Notes under the pieces: generated by a model
The model's database searches: none
Seen by the model: only the letters and a program-made list of their open reading frames with translations
What the model was told of the DNA's origin: nothing
Position numbers and translations under genes: made by a program
Assembly (NCBI GenBank): GCA_037481655.1
Contig: JBBFLF010000008.1
Coordinates: 1-64,000 of the forward strand
Source of the DNA: Desulfobaccales bacterium
Lineage (GTDB): Bacteria > Desulfobacterota > Desulfobaccia > Desulfobaccales > 0-14-0-80-60-11
DNA: 64,000 nucleotides
Reading direction: 5' to 3'
In this document: positions 59,495 through 64,000 of the stretch, piece after piece
Numbering within the stretch: position 1 is the stretch's first letter
How the letters are laid out: each line of letters begins with the position of its first letter

Positions 59495-60754
59495 CTACCT
59501 CCCGCCCAGACTGATGAGGCTCTTGAGAGCGGCCCCGGTGCCTTCCTGCACCGACTTGGCCACATCCAAGGGGCTCTTCATGCTGCCCACCGCGGTGATC
59601 CCCTCGGGCAGGAGCTCCGGAATGATGAAGCCTTCCGGGGTGTAGGACAGGGGCAGGGGCAGGGGCGCGTTCTTGGTGGACGGCACCATGCCCACCGCCA
59701 GCACCACCAGATCATACGCCGCGGTGAGCTTGCCCTCGCCCAGGGTGTTTTCCGCCGTCACCACCACGTTGTCGCTGCCCACTTCCTGCTCCACCTTGGC
59801 GATCTTGCCCCGGATGAGCTTGACGCCAGCCATGTCCCGGACCTTCCAGAGGAACTGCTCATAGCGGCCGGGGCAGCGCAGGTCGATGTAGTAGATGTGG
59901 GCCTCGGCCTCCGGGTCCTGCTCCAGGAGGTAGGTGGCCTGCTTGAGGGAGGCCATGCAGCAGATGTAGGAGCAGTAGGGCAGGTGATTCTGGTCCCGGG
60001 AGCCGGCGCACTGCACAAAGGCCACCTTTTTGGGGGCCTGGCCGTCCGAAGGCCGCAGGATCTTGCCGCCGGTGGGGCCGTTGCTGGCCGCCAGCCGCTC
60101 CATCTGCATGTTGGTGATGACGTTTTTCACCCGGCCGAAGCCGAAGTTGTCGGCCTTGCTGATGTCATAGAGGTCCCAGCCGCCGGAGATGACGATGGCC
60201 CCCACCTTGACGTTCAGGGTCTGGGGCTGCATGTCCAGCTCGATGGCCTCGTAGGCGCAGGCCTCCTTGCATTTCTGGCCGCAGTCCCCCACGCAGGCCT
60301 CGGCGTCGATGACATACTTGAAGGGGAAGGCCATATCGTAGGGCAGGTAGGCCGCCTTGGTCTTGTCCAGGCCGTAGTTGAAGGTGTTGACCCGCTCCGC
60401 CGGACAGGCCTCGGCGCAGGCGTTGCAGGCCACGCAGCGGTCATTGACGTAGCGGGGTTTGAGGGTGATGGTGACGTCAAAATTGCCCGCCGTGCCCGAG
60501 ATCTGAGTCACTTCCGCCAGGGTGTAGAAGGTGATGTTGGGATTCTCCCGGATCCGGCGGAAATTGATCTCCAGGCCGCAGGTGGGCGGACAGAGTTTGG
60601 GAAAGTATCGGTGGAGCTGTGCGACCCGGCCGCCCAGATAGGGTTCCTTTTCCACCAGGATCACCTGGGTGCCGGCTTCCGCAGCTTCCAGGGCCGCGGT
60701 CAGGCCGCTCATGCCTCCCCCGATGACCAGAATCTTTTGATCAGCGGCGTTCAC
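59495..60754 (-). CDS. qmoA: Qmo complex subunit A (HdrA-like flavoprotein)
   Basis: 419 residues. FAD site LVIGGGMSGLTAALEAAEAGTQVILVEKEP, the HdrA-type Cys block FPKLCPPTCGLEINFRRI, ferredoxin-like VACNACAEACP, CVGDCGQKCKEACAYEA and QCAGSRDQNHLPYCSYICC. It binds FAD and Fe-S and partners QmoB. The upstream 308-base gap carries the aprBA terminator, so qmo probably has partial read-through or its own promoter. Confidence 0.96.
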   Translation of the reverse strand: MNAADQKILVIGGGMSGLTAALEAAEAGTQVILVEKEPYLGGRVAQLHRYFPKLCPPTCGLEINFRRIRENPNITFYTLAEVTQISGTAGNFDVTITLKPRYVNDRCVACNACAEACPAERVNTFNYGLDKTKAAYLPYDMAFPFKYVIDAEACVGDCGQKCKEACAYEAIELDMQPQTLNVKVGAIVISGGWDLYDISKADNFGFGRVKNVITNMQMERLAASNGPTGGKILRPSDGQAPKKVAFVQCAGSRDQNHLPYCSYICCMASLKQATYLLEQDPEAEAHIYYIDLRCPGRYEQFLWKVRDMAGVKLIRGKIAKVEQEVGSDNVVVTAENTLGEGKLTAAYDLVVLAVGMVPSTKNAPLPLPLSYTPEGFIIPELLPEGITAVGSMKSPLDVAKSVQEGTGAALKSLISLGGR

Positions 60755-61062
60755 ACCAATCCTCCTTCAGACATTCCGGACACCTCATAGGCGTGAGGGG
60801 GATTCCGGGGTCCGTGGCTCAGACCGGAGTTGTGGGTTCGGTTGGGGGATAGTTGCGGCGGAATTCATCGATCTCCCAAGGGGGGCCGGACGGCGGAACC
60901 TTAGGTGGCGGAGTCATGGCAGGAAAGACATCTTCTCCCCGCGCCGCCAGCGCCCGGGCACCTCCCTCCTGAGAAAAATGGCCGTGGCGGTGCAGACAAG
61001 ACCACGGCCATGGCATTACGGGCCCGGGGCCCATAGCGGGCCCCGGGGTCTGGCTCGGAAGT
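60755..61062 (-). other. aprA-qmoA intergenic region with terminator hairpins
   Basis: On the minus strand a GC palindrome (GGGCCCGGGGCC / GGGCCCCGGG, about 61021-61052) and a hairpin ATGGCCGTGG / CCACGGCCAT (61011-61002 and 60987-60978) are followed by TTTTTCTC. This is a clean intrinsic terminator of aprBA. A possible 32-codon frame from ATG 60917 to 60819 has no SD and is not called. Confidence 0.7.
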
Positions 61063-63027
61063 TTACTTCACCAGCTGCACGTAGGGCTTGGTCTCAAACT
61101 TCCACTCGTTGGTCTTGGGATCATACTGGGAGATGGTGAACACCCGCCACTTGTCGTCATCGATCTTCGGGAAGTCAGACCGGTAGTAATAACCCGGGTA
61201 ACGGGTCTCTTCCCGGAAGAGGATGTGACGCAGGTGGGCCTCACCGGCGATGATGCGGTGATACTGCTCCCAGGCCCGCATCAGCTCATGCAGATCCGCC
61301 GCGGCCATGCGCTGGGCGTCTTCCTTCAGGAAGGTGAGCCGCTTCAGGCCTTCCTCCAGCATGGGCTTGTTGGTCATGTACATGGTGGCGATGCCGCCCA
61401 CGTACTCGTCCATGATCTTCTGGAGGCGGGTCTGGATCTGCTTGGGCCGCAGATAGTTGGGGTTGATGTCCGGATGGGTGGTGTAGTCCTTGTACTTCTC
61501 GTAGATCTCGAAGGGCAGATAGATCTCGGCGATGACGTCGTCGATGTTCTGCGCCGGCTCGAGCTTGTCATCCTTGTGATCCAGGATGAAGGCGATGGCG
61601 GCCTTGGCAGCCATGCGGCCCTCAGCATGGGAGCCGGAGGAGAACTTGTGCCCGGAAGCGCCCACGCCGTCACCGGCGGTGAACAGGCCTTCCACGGTGG
61701 TCATGCGGTCATAGCCCCAGAACCAGTCATCGGGGGCGCCGAGATAGTTCTTGGAGGGACCGCTCACCCACAGACCGGCGCAGCCGGCATGGGAACCCAG
61801 CAGGTACGGCTCGGAGGGGATGATTTCGGAGGGCACCTTGTCGGGTTCCATGTTCATGGAGGCCCACAGGGAGGCGGCGGAGATGGACATGTCAAGGAAG
61901 TCTTCCCAGGCTTCCGCTTCCAGGTGCTTCAGCTCTTTCTTGGAGAGCACCTTGGCCAGCTCCTGCATCGCCTTGTCGGTGTGCATCAGGATGGGCCCGC
62001 GGCCTTCCCGCATCTCGATCATGGCGGCATGGTTCCGCAGGCAGGTGCCGGGGGAGTCGGCGTAGCCGGGGTATTCCTGCTTCACCCGCTCCCAGTTCTT
62101 GGTCATGTAGTCTTCGTTGTAGGCGTTGGTGGCCTGGGCCTTGAAGAACAGGAACCAGGCGCCCACCGGGCCGTAGCCGTCCTTGAACCGGGCCGGGACG
62201 AACCGGTTTTCCATCAGCACCATCTTGGCGCCGATCTCCGCGGGCATGGCGTAGGTGGAGCCGGCGTTCCACACCGGGTACCAGGCGCGGCCCTGACCTT
62301 CACCCACGGACCGAGGCCGGAAGACGTTCACCACGCCGCCGCAGGCCACCAGCATGGCCTTGCACTTGAACACGAAGGTCTTGTGCTCCCGGACGCTGAA
62401 GCCCACCGCACCGCACACCCGGTTGGAGTTGTTCTTGTCGGTCAGGAGCTTGACGATGAAGACGCGCTCGTAGATGTTCTCCATCCCCAGCGCGTTCTTG
62501 GCGGCCTCGGCCACGATGACCTTGTAGGACTCACCGTTGATCATGCACTGCCAGCGGCCGGAACGGCAGCATTTGCCGCCGTCTTTCAGGAGGGGCAGGC
62601 CCTCGTCCCGGGCCACCTGGCCGTCCACGGTGTGGCCTTCGGCGTCCTTCTGCCAGATGGGGAGACCCCATTCCTGGAAGTCATAGACGCTCTGGTCCAC
62701 GTGGCAGCCCAGGGAGTGCACCAGGTCTTCCCGGATGATGCCCATGAGGTCGGTGCGGACATACTTGACGTAGTCGTTCACCGGGTTTTCCGGGCCGATG
62801 TAGGTGTTGATGGCCGACAGACCCATGGCCACCGCGCCGGAACGATCCAGGGCCGCCTTGTCCACCAAGGTGACCTTGAGGCCCAGCTGCTTGGCATAGG
62901 CCATGGCTTCCACCGCCGCGCCGCAGGCCGCCATGCCGCCGCCCACGATGAGGAAATCGGTCTCAATGGTTTCCACCGGCGGTTTCTGACAATAGGACCA
63001 TTTGCAGAATTCTCTTTCCAGAGCCAT
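61063..63027 (-). CDS. aprA: adenylylsulfate reductase alpha subunit
   Basis: 654 residues, typical length. FAD-binding FLIVGGGMAACGAAVEAMAYAK, GAVAMGLSAINTYIG, SGRWQCMINGESYKVI and VACGGVVNVFRPRSVGEGQGRAWYP are the AprA signatures, followed by helical GAWFLFFKAQATNAYNEDYM. AprA reduces APS to sulfite and AMP at the FAD, with electrons from AprB. The oxidative and reductive forms cannot be separated here; with qmo and no sulfur-oxidation genes nearby, sulfate reduction is the likely direction. Cytoplasmic. Follows aprB by 33 bases. Confidence 0.98.
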   Translation of the reverse strand: MALEREFCKWSYCQKPPVETIETDFLIVGGGMAACGAAVEAMAYAKQLGLKVTLVDKAALDRSGAVAMGLSAINTYIGPENPVNDYVKYVRTDLMGIIREDLVHSLGCHVDQSVYDFQEWGLPIWQKDAEGHTVDGQVARDEGLPLLKDGGKCCRSGRWQCMINGESYKVIVAEAAKNALGMENIYERVFIVKLLTDKNNSNRVCGAVGFSVREHKTFVFKCKAMLVACGGVVNVFRPRSVGEGQGRAWYPVWNAGSTYAMPAEIGAKMVLMENRFVPARFKDGYGPVGAWFLFFKAQATNAYNEDYMTKNWERVKQEYPGYADSPGTCLRNHAAMIEMREGRGPILMHTDKAMQELAKVLSKKELKHLEAEAWEDFLDMSISAASLWASMNMEPDKVPSEIIPSEPYLLGSHAGCAGLWVSGPSKNYLGAPDDWFWGYDRMTTVEGLFTAGDGVGASGHKFSSGSHAEGRMAAKAAIAFILDHKDDKLEPAQNIDDVIAEIYLPFEIYEKYKDYTTHPDINPNYLRPKQIQTRLQKIMDEYVGGIATMYMTNKPMLEEGLKRLTFLKEDAQRMAAADLHELMRAWEQYHRIIAGEAHLRHILFREETRYPGYYYRSDFPKIDDDKWRVFTISQYDPKTNEWKFETKPYVQLVK

Positions 63028-63060
63028 TATGTTGTCCCTCCTTGAATTTGGGCAGCGTGG

Positions 63061-63483
63061 TTACTCGGTCCGGGCCGAGCCGGTGAAGAAGCCGGGTTTC
63101 CTCAGATCCTCGACCTTGGGCAGGGTCTTGCCCTTGAAGACGTCGATGGAGCCCTCCGGGGTGGTCCGGATGGGGAACTTGAACCGCTTCACGGTCTTGC
63201 CGTCCCGGAACTTGATGGTCCACATGATGGAGTCGGTGCCACGCAGCGGGAAGGTGCTGGAGCCCAGGGGCATAATGTCGGCATAGTGCCGCACCTCAAT
63301 GGCCTGCTGGGGGCAGATCTTCACGCAGTTGAAGCACTCCCAGCACTGCTCCGGTTCCTGGTTGTAGGCCTTCTTCTTCTCCGGATCCAAGACCATGAGG
63401 TCATTGGGGCAGATGTACTGGCATGCGGTCTTGTCCAGGGCTTTGCAGCCGTCACATTTTTCCACAATCACAAAACTCGGCAT
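63061..63483 (-). CDS. aprB: adenylylsulfate reductase beta subunit
   Basis: 140 residues. Two [4Fe-4S] clusters: CDGCKALDKTACQYICP and CWECFNCVKICP, with the spacing special to AprB. The C-terminal tail (GKTLPKVEDLRKPGFFTG) wraps AprA. It passes electrons from the Qmo complex to the AprA flavin. SD AGGAGG before the ATG. Its length is slightly under some relatives but the tail is complete. Confidence 0.98.
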   Translation of the reverse strand: MPSFVIVEKCDGCKALDKTACQYICPNDLMVLDPEKKKAYNQEPEQCWECFNCVKICPQQAIEVRHYADIMPLGSSTFPLRGTDSIMWTIKFRDGKTVKRFKFPIRTTPEGSIDVFKGKTLPKVEDLRKPGFFTGSARTE

Positions 63484-63593
63484 GGGAAAAACCTCCTGTT
63501 TAGGGTTGAATGGTGGTTAGCTGTCCCCAGGAAAGGGGCCCACGCCGCCTTTCCCAATATCTCCCGCCGCCCTCAGGGGCGGCTGGCCATCCC

Positions 63594-63929
63594 TCAGGCA
63601 ATCTCCTGGTTCCAGAAGGCGTCCCCCGCCTTCTCGAAGAGCTGGCAGAACTCCGTCATGACCTCCAGCTTCTTGCGCTTCACCACCATCTCGTAGATTT
63701 TGTCCTTGACGTACTTGGGCAAAAGCTCAATGGATTTGGTGGTGGCGGCGTCGAATTTGGCCATGGGAAAGAGCTTCAGCACCTTGTCCCGCTCCTCCGC
63801 GGTGCAGGGCACGGCCAGCACCTTCATGCCGGCCAGCTCTTCCTTCAGGAGGTCCGCCAGGCCGGCGGCCTGCAGCTCTTTGAAGCGCTCTTCGTTGATC
63901 CATATATTGATGGGGTATGTCTCTGCCAT
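63594..63929 (-). CDS. small conserved protein upstream of aprBA, function unknown
   Basis: 111 residues, SD GAGGAAGG. MAETYPINIWINEERFKELQ, ADLLKEELAGMKVLAVPC, LKLFPMAKFDAATTKSIELLP, MVVKRKKLEVMTEFCQLF. It has no cofactor motif apart from two Cys and is soluble and helical at its end. Small genes in this position between sat and aprBA recur in sulfate reducers, so a role in APS metabolism or complex assembly is plausible but unproved. I do not recognise a named family. Confidence 0.75.
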   Translation of the reverse strand: MAETYPINIWINEERFKELQAAGLADLLKEELAGMKVLAVPCTAEERDKVLKLFPMAKFDAATTKSIELLPKYVKDKIYEMVVKRKKLEVMTEFCQLFEKAGDAFWNQEIA

Positions 63930-63971
63930 GTCCCTTCCTCCTCAGCGTGATGACCGCCAGCAGCCTGGGGT

Positions 63972-64000
63972 TTAGAGAGGCTCGATGCTGAAGGCCGGCT
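63972..64000 (-). CDS. C-terminal end of a gene entering from the right, probably sat
   Basis: Minus-strand frame ending PAFSIEPL then TAA (63974-63972), open to the window edge. In sulfate reducers the gene before this small protein and aprBA is usually sulfate adenylyltransferase. Only eight residues are visible, so the assignment is positional. Confidence 0.35.

Noticed and set aside
56031-59645. 1,204-codon plus-strand frame opposite qmoC-qmoB
   Set aside because: Antisense shadow of qmoB/qmoC, both identified by motif; no SD and a His/Gly/Gln-rich product.
60819-60917. 32-codon small frame between aprA and qmoA
   Set aside because: No Shine-Dalgarno sequence, downstream of a terminator, Pro-rich composition.

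Overview
The window is about 64 kb of GC-rich bacterial chromosome. The right end carries the dissimilatory sulfate reduction genes aprB, aprA, qmoA, qmoB and qmoC in that order, and an HdrA/MvhD electron-transfer pair lies near the left. This points to a sulfate-reducing member of the Desulfobacterota. A Desulfobacca-like lineage is my guess from gene order and base composition; it is not proven here. Almost all genes have strong Shine-Dalgarno sequences and many overlap by 1 to 4 bases.

Layout. 1-7657: the right-hand end of a phage-tail module (partial gene, Cys-rich tail gene, very short tape-measure-like gene, three tail/baseplate/fibre genes, small membrane protein). No capsid, terminase, integrase or lysis gene is visible. 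7658-12948: a promoter, a 1,486-residue HdrA-GltD-HdrA fusion and an MvhD subunit read through an in-frame TGA, so a selenoprotein. 13201-17403: a secreted thioredoxin-like protein, an FMN reductase, and an overlapping chain (hotdog thioesterase, unknown protein, zinc ribbon with a second in-frame TGA), then rpoZ and a TGS GTPase. 17599-26883: a GGDEF response regulator with nadB, two amidohydrolases, an L,D-transpeptidase and a protein with a divergent diadenylate-cyclase-like C-terminus. 27021-27572: an AT-rich, probably acquired NYN-domain gene. 27996-37669: a spore-photoproduct-lyase-like radical SAM protein, an ornithine cyclodeaminase-family enzyme, an IscU/IscS pair whose IscS lacks the PLP lysine, and an archaeal-type phosphoglycerate mutase, homoserine dehydrogenase and aminotransferase. 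37987-42225: an Mla-type lipid transport operon. 42402-51114: RNA modification and repair genes (trmO, msrB, pcm, rsmG, radA, cca-like), an RpiR regulator and an aldolase. 51208-53259: a compact RiPP-like locus consisting of promoter, 20-residue Cys-rich peptide, terminator, radical SAM/SPASM maturase and cupin. 53435-55953: small conserved proteins. 56202-64000: qmoC, qmoB, qmoA, aprA, aprB, a small conserved gene and probably the last codons of sat.

The metabolic core is anaerobic energy conservation. AprAB reduces APS with electrons passed through QmoABC from the quinone pool, and the HdrA fusion with seleno-MvhD is a flavin-based bifurcation or confurcation module.

The items most worth following up are the minimal peptide/radical-SAM locus at 51.2-53.3 kb, the candidate second selenoprotein at 15.9 kb, the lysine-less IscS at 31.8 kb, the divergent DAC-like protein at 25.3 kb, the GTA-sized tail module, and a family of palindromic G/C-skewed intergenic repeats with at least nine copies.
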